Below are positions 44,001-54,272 of a stretch of DNA of 64,000 nucleotides, piece by piece. The position numbers and the translations under genes were made by a program. Origin of the DNA: Mercenaria mercenaria. Its lineage: Eukaryota > Mollusca > Bivalvia > Venerida > Veneridae. The notes under the pieces were generated by a model. That model was not told the DNA's origin, made no database searches, and worked only from the letters and a program-made list of their open reading frames with translations. Every line of letters begins with the position of its first letter. Within the stretch, counting starts at the first letter, position 1. The stretch lies in contig NC_069368.1 of NCBI RefSeq assembly GCF_021730395.1, forward strand, positions 68,887,501-68,951,500. The letters run 5' to 3'.

Positions 44001-47000
44001 TCAAATGACAAGTTGAATAAAAAACAGGAACATAAAACAAGAGGACCATGATGGTCCTGAATCGTTCACCTCTTCCCACATGACCCAGTTTTGAGTATGA
44101 CGTCGTTTCTTCTATTATTTGACATAGTGACCTAGTTTTTGAGCTCATGTGACCCAGTTTTCAACTTGACATAGATATTATCAAGATAAAAATTCTGACC
44201 AATTTTCATGAAGATCCATTGAAAAATATGGTCTCTATAGAGGTCACAAGGTTTTTCTATTATTTACCCTATTGACGTAGTTTTCGAAGGTATGTGACCC
44301 TATTTGAACTTTATCTAGATATCATCAAGGTGAACATTCTCACTAATTTTCATGAAGATCTCATGAAAAATATGGCCTCTAGAGATGTCACAAGGTTTTT
44401 CTATTTTTATACCTAATGGCCTAGTTTTTGACCGCACGTTATCCAGACACTGACCTAGATATCATCAAGGTGAACATTCAGATCAATTTTCATTAAGATC
44501 CATTGAAAAATATGGCCTCTAGAGAGGTCAAAAGATTTTAATAATTTTAGACCTACTGACCTAGTTTCTGACCGCAGTTAACCCAGTTTCAAACTTGACC
44601 TAGATATCATCAAGATGAACATTCAGACCAATTTTCTTACAGATCCCATGAAAAGTATGGCCTCTAGAGAGGTCACAAGGTTTTTTTTATTATTTGACCT
44701 ACTGACCTAGTTTTTTAATACACGTCATTCAGTTTCAAATTTGACCTAGATATCATCAAGGTGAACATTCTGACAAATTTTCATGAAGATCCATTCAAGG
44801 GTATGGCCTCTAGAGAGGTCACAAGGTTTTTCTATTTCAAGACCTACTGACCTAGTTTTTGATCGCAGTTAATCTAGTTTCAAACTTGACCTATATATCA
44901 TCAAGATAAACATTCAGACCAACTTTCATGCAGATCTCATGAAAAATATGGCCTCTAGAGAGGTCACAATGTTTTTTCATTATTTGACCTACTGATCTAC
45001 TTTTTGATGGCACGTGATCCACTTTCGAACTTGACTTAGATATCATCAAGATGAACATTCTGACCAATTTTCATGAAGATCTTGTGAAAGATATGGCCTC
45101 TAGAGAGGTCACAAGTTTTTCTATTTTAGACCTACTGACCTAGTTTTTGACGCACATGACCCTAGTTTCAAACTTGACCTAATATCATCAAGATGAACAT
45201 TCAGACCAACTTTCATACAGTTCCATGAAAAATTGGCCTTAGAGAGGTCACAATGTTTTTCTATTATTTGACCTACTGACCTAGTTTTTGAAGGCACGTG
45301 ACCCACTTTCGAACTTGACCTAGATATCATAAAGTGAACATTCAGACCAACTTTCATGAGATCCAATAAAATATGGCCTCTAGAGAGGTCACAAGGTTTT
45401 TCTATTATTTGACCTACTGACCTAGTTTTAGAACGCACTGACCCACTTTCAAACTTGACCTAGATATCATCAAGGTGATCATTCTGACCAATTTCATGAA
45501 GATCTCCATGAAATATATGGCCTCTTAGAGAGGTCACAAGTGTTTCTATTTTTAGACCTACTGACCTAGTTTTTGATGGCACGTTTCGAACTTGATCTAG
45601 ATATCATCAAGGTGAACATTCTGACCAATTATCATGAAGATCTTTTGAAATATATGGCCTCTAGAGAGGTCACAATTTTTTCAATTTTTAGACCTACTGA
45701 CCTAGTTTTTGATGGCACGTAACCCAGTTTCGAACTTGACCTAGATATCATCAAGGTGATCATTCTGACCAATTTTCATGAAGATCTCATGAAATATATG
45801 GCCTCTAGAGAGGTCACAAGGTGTTTCTATTTTTAGACCTACTGACCTAGTTTTTGATGGCACAGTTTCGAACTTGATCTAGATATCATCAAGGTGAACA
45901 TTCTGACCAATTATCATGAAGATCTTTTGAAATATATGGCCTCTAGAGAGGTCACAATTTTTTCAATTTTTAGACCTACTGACCTAGTTTTTGATGGCAC
46001 GTAACCCAGTTTCGAACTTGACCTAGATATCATCAAGATGAACATTCTGACCTACTTTCATAAAGATCCCACAAAAAATGCGACCTCTAGAGTGGTCACA
46101 AGCAAAAGTTTACGGACGCACGTACGCACGGACGGACGGACGGACGACGGAGGCCGTGTGATCACAAAAGCTCACCTTGTCACTATGTGACAAGGTGAGC
46201 TAAAAAGACAGAAAAAGAAAAGAAGGAAACCAAAGTTTACAGCATAGAAATTGACCGGCGATCATGAGCAGCTCATTTCATATGGAACGCTGCAGCTGTC
46301 TTACGTCGGAACATTTCATATACATCAGAGTGTGATATCAACTTTTCAAAACAGTGCCTTATTATTATGTTAAAAAAAGCTACGTTATTATGTCAAAGTG
46401 AGGTGTTAACTTTTCAAAACAGTGTTATTATGATTAAGTGTGAAGTTAATCTGTCCAAAAGAGTCTGATGATCTCTTAAAAGCAATGTACAATAGATTTA
46501 GAATAGTAACCTACCACCATTCGATGAGAGCCCAAGAAGACAAGCAGGCTAAACATATCTGAAGGTAGCGCCATGACATGTTCCGGAAGATATAGGATAC
46601 AGGTGTAATAATGGCTATGCCAGTCGTCCAGAACAGCAGACCGAACACCTCAACATAGCCTCGGATCCCTTTTGGCAGGAGTTCAAGGTTCAAAATCGCT
46701 ATGGTAAGCCCAGTACCCTTTATCGAAAAAAAGTACGTAATAACATTTGCAAATATATTTCATCGTGGCATCGATGTTTAGAGTTTTCAATGATTTGTCC
46801 TGAAAAGGACACAGATATAAATGTTGGGTCTGCATAGGGGACGCATTTACTTTGAAGGACTTAATAAAACGATATAATTATACTATAAGCATACGGAAGT
46901 CAGAAGCCGGAAGCCACCACAGGTCATTTTGGTAAATGGTACTTTTTCCTAATGCTTATGAATTTGCTTTATCTTATTCTCGTTATATACTGTGTGCAGT

Positions 47001-47696
47001 CACGCACAGATTTGTGTTTAATATTTATATTTATACTGTATATGTGTATGGGCTGGAATATACTAGTTTTGGTTTGAGTATGATACACCTGAAGGCATGC
47101 CCAGGACTAAATTTCAATATACTGGGCCTTTAATGAGAATAGTCAGCTTGTTTGTTCTGTTTTGAAGACATCTATGTTTTAATTAGCAAACCGTTGGATA
47201 AATCTTTATAAGGAAAGACTTCAAAATTGTTATTTCCTACTCACAGTGGTCTAAAATGATGACAAGATTTACCTGTTGGAATGCACCAGTGAGAACTCGC
47301 ATCACAGCAAAAGACGAGAAATTTGGGACAAATGCCGTAGCTAGAGCTATCCCAAATAGTGTCACGTGACATGTAATGTGGACGACCTTCCGACCATATC
47401 TATCCGATAAACTTGTAAATATAAACGCTCCAATGCCCTGACCAAGCATAACAAGCGTCTGTGAAACCTCTGCGAGTTCTTTTCTTTCACAAACCAAGTC
47501 CCACTAAGCAATAGAATAGAAAAAATACGAAATTCAAATGTTAGAAATACAACTCTGTAGAATTGTATTTAGAAAGAATGCAACTTGTGTTTTATGGAAA
47601 AGAAGTAGAAAAGAAGGAAAAGAAGTAGAAACTATATGTGTAACTGACCTGTTAGCAAAAAATGAGTAAAAAAAAACAGCTTCCAAAAAAACAAAA

Positions 47697-47727
<31 letters not shown>

Positions 47728-49309
47728 TAAACGAAAATCAAACTACAATGTACGTAAATATGAGCCATTTCGTAAGTGTGAACCATGGCCTTTCATACAT
47801 TTACATGTATGTGAACAATGGATCATGACATTTCACAAAAGTGAACCATGGCTTAAGGGACCATCTTGCAAAAAGAAAATATTTCAAAGAAATGACTTTC
47901 ATCACATTTTGACAGTACTGACCTTCAAAATTGCTCCAATTTGCGATATGGAGACATTTTATGCAGTTAACTTACAGTTATTTTTAAGAAAGTGTTGCTA
48001 ACATTTTTTAAATCTATATATAGTATAACAATGTTAACAAAGAAAACTTAAAATTTTCTTATTTAACTGTGATTACATTTTCACCTCTGAAACCACTGAT
48101 CTGTCCGTCGAAAACGGACCATAATCGTGATACTTCCAACCGTTTGTACATCCTGTCTCTGACACGGTTATTGCCCCTGTATCGTTGAGAACTGTTTTTA
48201 TAGTGCATTTCTCATATTGTCTGCTAACTGTCTGATTAAACATATCGCTGGAAGTAGTGCTGTTCCCCACATGTATCTCTTTACATTCATATTGTGGTCT
48301 GTAACCTGAAATAGATGATTGAGAGTGTCTAACATTCCTTTTCGTATTATTAAGGTATTGTACCCCTTACAGTAATACAACAGATAATGACAATATACTT
48401 AAACAAAATTATATGGAAAACGTCACCAAGAAAAACACTAGTTTTTTTATTTATTTATACGAAAAAGTTTACCATGATATCTGATTCGCGTTATTATGTA
48501 CGGAAAAGATTACAAGGTATACAGAAAAAAAATTCAGTCGCACGTGAAAACCAGACGATTGTTGCAAAAAGTCCTCGAAAATCACAAAAAAAAAAAACGT
48601 GTTTAAAAATTATGTCTTTTGATCCCGTTCCATTACTTCATAACAGCTCAAAGTTGAGGTCCGAAATGAGATGGGACAGACTTTAGATATACTTAAATAT
48701 GGAACGGACTACCAAGAAAAAACGTAGGAATTATTATGTATTTAAAAAGGTTACCAAGAATAACATAAAGTGTTAACACATATGGAAATGGTTACCAAGA
48801 AATACACTGATGATGTCAAATGTGGAAAAGGTTATAGCGAAATACAGTAGATATTATGACATATGGATAATAGTAAAAAGAAATACACTTGATACTATTA
48901 AATATGGAAAAGTTTTCCGAGAAATACACTTGATGTTGTTACCAAGAAGTACACTTTATATTGCAATTATCACATAAGATAAATATGGACAAAATTACCA
49001 AAATACAACTTAGATATAATCACATAATTATGGAAAAAGCTAATAAATTACTTGACATTGTTTTGTATGGAAAAGATTACCAAGAACAATACTGCCTATT
49101 GTTACATATGGAAAATAAAATGAATAAGTAGTCCCACAATATAAAGATAGGTGTGTAAATAAAGATATGTTACCAAGGAAAACAATCGATAAAACATGGA
49201 AGCCACACGACCAAATCGCCAATAACAACACAATCAACTGCCGTCGCTGGTACGATCCCCACTGTCCCAGAGAGAGCCAGATCTGATCTACATCTACGTA
49301 AGTAGACAT
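37885..49309 (-). CDS. SLC22-type organic cation/carnitine transporter, copy 1 (complete, 11 exons)
   Basis: Coding exons in order: 49174-49309, 48085-48305, 47273-47503, 46515-46717, 43751-43923, 42607-42769, 42023-42157, 40799-40884, 38596-38716, 38381-38453, 37885-38097; 1755 nt, 584 aa plus stop, all GT-AG with matching phases. A 12-helix major facilitator. Marks: N-terminal [13 protein letters not shown] and helix 1; a large extracellular loop with Cys and N-glycosylation sites NST, NQT and [20 protein letters not shown]; the loop signature [25 protein letters not shown] (family ESPRWL); [18 protein letters not shown] (family ELYPTxxR); and [13 protein letters not shown] after helix 12. 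Such proteins carry organic cations, carnitine or anions across the plasma membrane; the substrate cannot be read from sequence. A close paralogue follows upstream. Confidence 0.93.
38381..38453 (-). CDS. SLC22 copy 1 exon 10
   Basis: 73 nt encoding (R)[16 protein letters not shown] then LAPFSRNL. Same residues as copy 2 exon 10. Confidence 0.92.
38596..38716 (-). CDS. SLC22 copy 1 exon 9
   Basis: 121 nt encoding (N)[26 protein letters not shown] and [13 protein letters not shown](R), the ELYPT signature of the family. Confidence 0.93.
38717..40798 (-). other. SLC22 copy 1 intron 8 with an inserted element
   Basis: 2.08 kb, against 431 bp in copy 2, where the same intron lacks the 39141-40705 insertion. 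Outside the insertion the two introns align. Confidence 0.85.
39141..40705 (+). mobile_element. tandem-core element with inverted CCCCCCGCC ends
   Basis: Begins TATCCCCCCGCCAAAGGCGA with a GTCCGTCCGTCCG microsatellite. Three units of about 157 bp follow (TTGTCCGGAGCATAACTCC, GTACTGGAGGGATTTTCTTC), then two of another type (CTTCTTCATGCATGGAGGG, TTGGCACAAATGTTCACCAC), then a 190 bp duplicated block (GAGACCACTTTTCTGT). The end is CCCGGCGGGGGGATTAGCC with the hairpin AGCCATG/CATGGCT (40679-40697) and CTCTTGTTG. Copy 2 of the gene has the empty site near 57401. Confidence 0.82.
40799..40884 (-). CDS. SLC22 copy 1 exon 8
   Basis: 86 nt encoding [18 protein letters not shown] and [10 protein letters not shown], a loop and helix. 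YGRK is the repeated MFS loop signature. Confidence 0.92.
41577..42022 (-). repeat. minisatellite, 38 bp unit, intron 7 of copy 1
   Basis: About 11-12 units of the plus-strand form GTAAATGGTGTGTGGTTTAT followed by ATTTGTCTATCATGGACC. It directly adjoins the exon 7 donor, and the exon end plus donor read in the same direction as a unit: TGGTCCATGATAAACAG then GTATAAACCACAC. Several units keep the ACCTGTTTAT form, that is, an intact AACAG/GTAT donor on the minus strand (near 41590, 41718 and 41757). Confidence 0.88.
42023..42157 (-). CDS. SLC22 copy 1 exon 7
   Basis: 135 nt encoding (W)[30 protein letters not shown] and [14 protein letters not shown](R). The final codons overlap minisatellite-like sequence. 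Confidence 0.92.
42607..42769 (-). CDS. SLC22 copy 1 exon 6
   Basis: 163 nt encoding a hydrophilic cytosolic loop ([29 protein letters not shown]) and the start of helix 7 ([18 protein letters not shown]). Four codons shorter than copy 2. Confidence 0.92.
42770..43750 (-). other. SLC22 copy 1 intron 5
   Basis: 981 bp. Aligns with copy 2 intron 5 except that the latter carries a SINE. Two short units of a GACCTTGACCCAAG type repeat are present near 43078 and 43230. Confidence 0.8.
43751..43923 (-). CDS. SLC22 copy 1 exon 5
   Basis: 173 nt encoding (W)[30 protein letters not shown] and [13 protein letters not shown], the cytosolic segment after helix 6 with the ESxRWL motif. Confidence 0.94.
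44036..46203 (+). mobile_element. hairpin-ended tandem-core element in intron 4, copy 1
   Basis: Left end AACAAGAGGACCATGATGGT with a GGACCATGATGGTCC palindrome and TCGTTCACCT. The core is about 13 units of 143 bp (TTGACCTACTGACCTAGTTT, GACCTAGATATCATCAAGGT, TATGGCCTCTAGAGAGGTCA). Then a GGAC microsatellite (46118-46145) and a perfect terminal hairpin GCTCACCTTGTCAC/GTGACAAGGTGAGC (46170-46200) with final CTAA. Hairpin plus CTRR end recalls Helitron-type rolling-circle elements; pearl/Helentron-like is the best guess. No coding capacity; the 105-codon minus frame is a repeat by-product. Confidence 0.82.
46515..46717 (-). CDS. SLC22 copy 1 exon 4
   Basis: 203 nt encoding [50 protein letters not shown] and SSWALIEW(W), helices 4-6 region. 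Acceptor is GATAAAG with a weak pyrimidine tract, conserved in copy 2. Confidence 0.92.
47273..47503 (-). CDS. SLC22 copy 1 exon 3
   Basis: 231 nt encoding [39 protein letters not shown] and [13 protein letters not shown]. Contains the MFS signature between helices 2 and 3. Confidence 0.93.
47701..47728 (+). repeat. poly-A run in intron 2
   Basis: A homopolymer A run of about 27 bases, broken only at the end by AATAAACG. It lies in intron 2 of copy 1 and could be the tail of a reverse-oriented or decayed retroposon; nothing upstream identifies one. Confidence 0.7.
48085..48305 (-). CDS. SLC22 copy 1 exon 2
   Basis: 221 nt encoding (G)[16 protein letters not shown], the glycosylated extracellular loop (NQT, NDT, several Cys) and [17 protein letters not shown]. 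Donor GAG/GTGAAA. Confidence 0.92.
48395..49173 (-). repeat. degenerate minisatellite in intron 1 of copy 1
   Basis: About eleven irregular units, 35-50 bp, with plus-strand core TATGGAAAAGGTTACCAAGA followed by AATACACTTGATATTATT-like sequence (clear at 48749, 48791, 48940 and 49076). The minus-strand core TCTTGGTAACCTTTTCCATA resembles the exon 1 donor site TCCTTG/GTAACATAT at 49166-49178, next to which the array ends. Confidence 0.75.
49174..49309 (-). CDS. SLC22 copy 1 exon 1 (start)
   Basis: ATG at 49309-49307; encodes [18 protein letters not shown], a helix with [16 protein letters not shown] and ends FL(G) at donor GTAACA. The D-x-x-W/LGxxG start is normal for SLC22 proteins, supporting this ATG. 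Confidence 0.9.
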
Positions 49310-49880
49310 TTTTATCCAACTTCCTTCACATAGAAACGGAATGAGTGCACATGCAAAACGAACTGTCTAAATCACCTATAACTTTTAGAGTTTTTAAAGA
49401 ATTGTTATCACTTTTTTTTCTTTTTTTTTTTTTTAATGTCAATTTTTTTGTAAGTTCATTCTATGTCATAAATAAGTACGAACTTATTTGTCCATTTTCT
49501 TTCAATCTACATGGTGCTGCATAATTTATAATTGATAAATACGTATATGGATGTGTTAGTGCATATTATATTTGATTATTAAATAGTTTAATCGCATTTC
49601 GGGTCTTATTAATTAATGGCAAGACATTCAGGACATGTGTTCGCTTCTCCTATAGTTGATGAAAACAATGCTGTTATAAATAAATGTATAGGAGTAGAAT
49701 TTAGCAAACTAGGATTTCGGTGAACATAAATTTGAAATAAACAAGCCATTAGACTTAGTAAAATAAATAAATAGAAAGTCTATCATAAGAAACATTCGCA
49801 TCCAAGAAAAACAAATGTTTGTTGCTTTGCCATCATTTTGGTAATTCAGAGAAGCTGTCTTAAACCAGGTTGAGTGGGGC
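49310..49880. other. presumptive 5' flank of SLC22 copy 1
   Basis: AT-rich, no clear promoter element. A T-rich run at 49411-49436. A short frame at 49709-49912 shows no family resemblance. Confidence 0.35.
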
Positions 49881-49882
49881 AT

Positions 49883-50232
49883 GCTCTGTCTGCACGCGCC
49901 AGATTTAGGCATGCAGTGTCTGCATGCGCCCAGGCTGTGACATGCTTTGTCTGAACGCGCCAGATTGAAGCATGCTCTGTCTGAACGCGCTAGATTGAAG
50001 CATGCTCTGTCTGCACGCGCCAGATTAAAGCATGCCCTGTCTGCATGTGCCAGATTGAAGCATGCTCTGTCTGAACGCGCCAGATTGAAGCATGCTCTGT
50101 CTACACTTGCCAGATTGAAGCATGCTTTGTCTGAACGCGCCAGATTGAAGCATGCTCTGTCTGAACGCGCTAGATTGAAGCATGCTCTGTCTGCACGCGC
50201 CAGATTGAAGCATGCTCTGTCTGCAAGCGCCA
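49883..50232 (+). repeat. minisatellite, 30 bp unit
   Basis: About 12 units of CATGCTCTGTCTGAACGCGC followed by CAGATTGAAG, with A/C and C/T variants. Because 30 is a multiple of three, open frames with a ten-residue repeat (ERARLKHALS on plus; a similar one on minus) persist. Nothing suggests translation. It lies upstream of the SLC22 copy 1 start. Confidence 0.9.
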
Positions 50233-50938
50233 GAGTCTCTCACATCGCACTGTGTCTGTCTATCGTCCGTCTAGAATATGCTGTTAACCTCAACACTCTT
50301 AGTCGACAATATGTTGCTATTTGAAATTAAAAATCACTTTTTAATTTTGCAATATCGATAGTAGAAAAATACCACTAAACACTTTTTCTTGGTATCTTTT
50401 ATTTATTAATTCTACAACATGAAACATGTGACTATTAGGATTTTAAACGTTATGTTGTGTCAATGTTTTAGTTGTTGTTGTTAATGTTCGTGTGCACGTG
50501 CACTTGCGCGCGTGCTTACTGGTCTCATCTTCATTTTCTATAAACTGGAAAACTTCAACGGATTGTTGTTGCCAGGGTGCTCATTGAAAAGAAAGTCTGA
50601 AGGCAGCTTGGTCCAGTTCGGTACGTGGCGAGAACGACAGAGTTCACAGAATGGAATATTGGTGAAGTTGAAGTTGATGGTGGATTTGTTTGTGTTTGTG
50701 TTGTTTTGGGGAAAACGCTTTTTAAATCCGATTTCGACAAGGGTGTTAACAGTTTTGTGGAACATGGTCAAGCGGGCCCTAATTTGACTTCGCTTTCTGT
50801 ATGTTTTTCGTGCTGAAAGGCCCTTTTGCACTGATTCATTTTCAAATATTTCTTAAAAGTAGTTAATCAGATTTTGGTCAACTGATGAATTTGTTCAACA
50901 CCTAAGCAACTGGTTATTTATACTTATTTGAGCCGCGC
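50233..50938. other. intergenic with overlapping open frames of unknown meaning
   Basis: 50512-50831 has open frames on both strands (91 codons plus, 97 minus). GC is higher than the flanks. No motif is recognised; a decayed first exon or a transposon fragment are both possible. Confidence 0.3.
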
Positions 50939-51126
50939 CATGAGAAAACCAACATAGTGGCTTTGCGACCAGCATGGATCCAGATCCATGCTGTTCGCTA
51001 ATATTTCTCTAATTCCAATAGGCTTTGTAAGCGAACAACATGGATCCTGACCAGACTGCGCGCAGTCTGGTCTGGATCCATGCTGATCGCAAAGCCACTA
51101 TGTTGGTTTTGTCATGGCACGGCTCA
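50939..51126. mobile_element. MITE, second copy of the TGAGCCG family
   Basis: Ends TGAGCCGCGCCATGAGAAAA and TTTTGTCATGGCACGGCTCA are inverted. It lacks about 50 bp relative to the 12663-12899 copy (part of the TGCGCATCTGCG section). Flanks read TT on both sides rather than TA. Confidence 0.82.
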
Positions 51127-51916
51127 TTTATGTTCACCGAGTTCTTAATAAACATTAGTTTTTCACTGAAAGTACTTTTAAAATTTGATTTTCAACCATT
51201 TTTTTTACCAACCAAAATAGCATTACAGGATAATATGAAGGAAAAAAAAACACAACTTTAACTGACAAAGATTTACATTTTAAAGCACACATTTTACTAA
51301 AATCAATTAGAAGTGCAAGTTTATTAAATCATTATTACCTCCCTTTATCTATCTCGATTGCGCAACCAAGAAAGATTGGAAAAAAAGATTAATTGCGAAA
51401 CTATACGCTGTTTTAAAACTTGTCTTTTGTTTCAGGTTGTTGAAATGTCCTAATATTTATAAAGTGCAAGTATAAAACTAGAACATATATTGAAATAAAT
51501 AACTTTTTTAATATTTTTGTATAAAAGATGGGGGAGGGTAATTACAAATTTTCATAAAAAGTAATTTCAAATAGGGATCTAACTTATGTAATGAGTTTTT
51601 TTATTTCTGAAATAAATCTCTAACAAAATATATATGAAAACTGAAAAATGTCATAAAATGTTGTTCAACTTTAAAGGGAAAAAATTCAACATGTGCAAGC
51701 CATCGCCAAACTATTCATATAACTGAAATAACTTTCCAATTTGGCTACTTTATATGTCACATGAAAACGACCTTGAAATCCTATCAGAGTTATGACCATC
51801 TAGGTGACTTCAGCCTGTCCTTTACAGAATGGTCATCTGAATCTCTTCAGTTCGCTGCAAATAAAGAGACTTATATATCATATTTTGCAACAAGCCTGAT
51901 TACCTTAACCGCCACA
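51127..51916. other. intergenic, nothing recognised
   Basis: AT-rich DNA without a supported feature. Confidence 0.4.
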
Positions 51917-52162
51917 AATGGTCATACTCCAGTCCACTTTGTCAGAGTTGGTCAGTCTCCACTTCGACACAGTTGGTGAGTCTCAACTATGAGACACATG
52001 GTGAGTGTCTCCCCTACAACAAAATTGGTCATTCTCCACTAGGACACAATTGGTCAGTCTCCCTGCGACAAAAATGGTAATTGTCTCTTCAACGACATTA
52101 TTGGTCAGTCTCTGCTAGGACACAATTGGTCAGTCTCCACTACGACACAAATGGTCAGTGTC
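51917..52162 (+). repeat. degenerate minisatellite, about 30 bp unit
   Basis: Roughly eight irregular units around GACACAATTGGTCAGTCTCC and ACTACGACAC, with variants such as ATGGTGAGTGTCTCC. Confidence 0.75.
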
Positions 52163-54045
52163 TCCGCTATCTTCAAATACAATAATTTTAAGACCTTTCC
52201 TAGTCTTAGTATCTCAGACCATTGCATAGATTTCATAAACTGAAACATGAATATACGTGTAGAAATACCAGTCTAGCCAAAATGTTTAATAAAAAGTTGC
52301 AAGGAAATAAACTGTTCATAATTTAAACTAGACCTAGTATATAAATACTATGACTGTATCGTTATGGTAATTATTAAGGAGAGTTTTTATTGATTTTAAC
52401 TATTTTCTAAACTTGAAATCATATTCGTTTTCTTTAAAAGTAGCTCGACTATGGTAAAGGCGAGACTAATTTAGGGGTCAGCAATTTTAGATAAAGTATG
52501 AGAAATGCCACAGTGGTATCTATTCGGCGTGCGGATATTTATCACTATTAGATGTTACTGGATAGTTTTCCTTAAATATACCTTGTTAGAATATATTATA
52601 TACTGATTCCACTAAGGTGGCATGAGAAATGGTCAGCAGTTGACACATCATCCTTTAAGCTTTTGCTATATAACTCTTGTCTCATTGACAGACTGATATG
52701 TGGGTTTAGGAGGTAGGATGTCGAGAGTACCTTAGCTAGGCAGCGCTTTAGCTGCAGAGCGCCTTAGCTTTAGAACAGAGCTGTAAGATGATGGGTGTCT
52801 CTCAGTTTTTGGCATTTAAGATTCTAAATTATTATTATTATTATTACACTTATTTTAAAGGACTATTTCGGAACTATGGATAAATTGATTTAAGAAAGAT
52901 AGAATTATTTATTTTAAATGTGCATCTAGAGAGAGAGAGATTTCATGTATTAATTAATTCAGAATAATTTCGGGCTTTGGAATGAATCAATCATATTTAA
53001 AGAACTTTGTACCTCATGTTTTATGTACTAAATCAAAATCCACGATACGATCGACTAATGAACTTATAAGGGTACACTAGTTGAGTTTTGAGGTCACTTC
53101 CCAGCTACGTATCAGTGGCGTAGCTTCTATAAGGCACTGCAGGCCCAGGCCTGCAGATAATCCGAGAAAGTGAAAAAATAACAATGCCAAATATGCAATA
53201 AAAATCGAAGGGTAAGGGGGTTAGGCTGTAGGAGGTAATGAATCAGTCACTAACGGGAGCGTACCTGGATGGTTTTGAACTGTACGCTAGATATGAGCAG
53301 CATAGTTAAGAACGAAGCAGCGATGCTGCGAGTATGATGTAGGTGAGGGAGGGGGTCTCCATCTCCCAGAAAATTGAGATTTAGTGAATGTTTTAGGCAA
53401 GAGATGCGTTCTCTTGCTATATTCCAGCGTTAATCTATTTTATTTGTCACATTGGTACTACATATTACGGAGGTAATCATTTAAAATCAAAGTTTAGCAC
53501 ACCGCTCATGCTTAATGGCAGGGATCGTGACATTGTCTAAAAGCAATAACTGCAACTCGAGCAGCCCAGGATATTTTGAGGAATACAACCATTTTTCGTA
53601 TACTTTATTTACAATTAAGTGTCCTAATTAACTTGACCATTAAAGTGTGTATCGCTCTAGCACGGCTGAGACTTAGAACGTTGAAGAATCAGAGTTCTGT
53701 GAATTGCTCTACACAATATACTCCCTGTTTTCGTACATTAGACATCAATAGTAACAGTAGATATATAGTTATGTTTTAAAATATTTATGTCACTGAAACA
53801 CTATGTCATTCTATGATATATTTTATTGTACAACTGCCAAGACCCGCTCACGCCAAAGGGGCCTAACACTATGGCAGTTTGGGTAACTGCATCTAACTGC
53901 TATACACACGTGAAAAAATCGAATATTCGAACCGTGTGCAAAGCTGTCACTATAGTTATCTATTTATTTATTTATTAATTATTCATTTAATATCCTCCAC
54001 AACGTCAAGATTACATAGGCAATGAATGGAACGTTACCAAGCACA
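52163..54045. other. intergenic, nothing recognised
   Basis: No gene. A CAGTGGCGTAGCTTC at 53113, the usual start of some hAT elements, has no matching right end. Short ATT and GA repeats lie near 52827 and 52930. Confidence 0.4.
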
Positions 54046-54272
54046 TTAAAGGTATACTATTTTTTTTTTGTTTTTATCGTATTTGAAATCTTCGTCAATG
54101 CATTAATTTAATGCATTGCGTCTGCATCAGCATTTTGGTAAGTTTTTGATACCTCGCACTTTAAAGGTATACTAGGTTTTTTCTATTTTTGTTGTAATCG
54201 TATTTGAAATCTTCGTCAGTGTTTAATTTAATGCATTGCGTCTGCATCAAAATTTTGGCAAGTTTTTGATTA
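54046..54272 (+). repeat. tandem duplication, two units of about 115 bp
   Basis: TTAAAGGTATACTA, GTATTTGAAATCTTCGTCA, TTTAATGCATTGCGTCTGCA and TGGTAAGTTTTTGAT occur at 54046-54160 and 54161-54272. Confidence 0.8.

Larger units (their letters stand above)
37500..49309 (-). repeat. tandem segmental duplication, unit 1
   Basis: The 3' flank from about 37500 (GATGTCTGC, AGCTCACATGACCCTG, TTTCAGCAAGGCAATCG) aligns with 55510 onward, and alignment continues through exons and introns to about 47165, which matches the right edge of the window at 64000. The offset changes from about 17.96 kb to 16.86 kb because of insertions and array length changes. The part beyond 47165 has no partner inside the window. 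Confidence 0.88.

Noticed and set aside
45121-45438. 105-codon minus frame inside the intron 4 array
   Set aside because: Repeats with the 143 bp core unit; not a protein.
49947-50324. 125-codon frame with ten-residue repeats
   Set aside because: Produced by the 30 bp minisatellite, with no start context, splice signals or family support.
50512-50831. Opposing open frames of 91 and 97 codons
   Set aside because: No motif recognised on either strand and no matching exons nearby; kept only as an unexplained stretch.
53113-53160. hAT end CAGTGGCGTAGC
   Set aside because: No matching inverted end was found in the window, so an element cannot be delimited.
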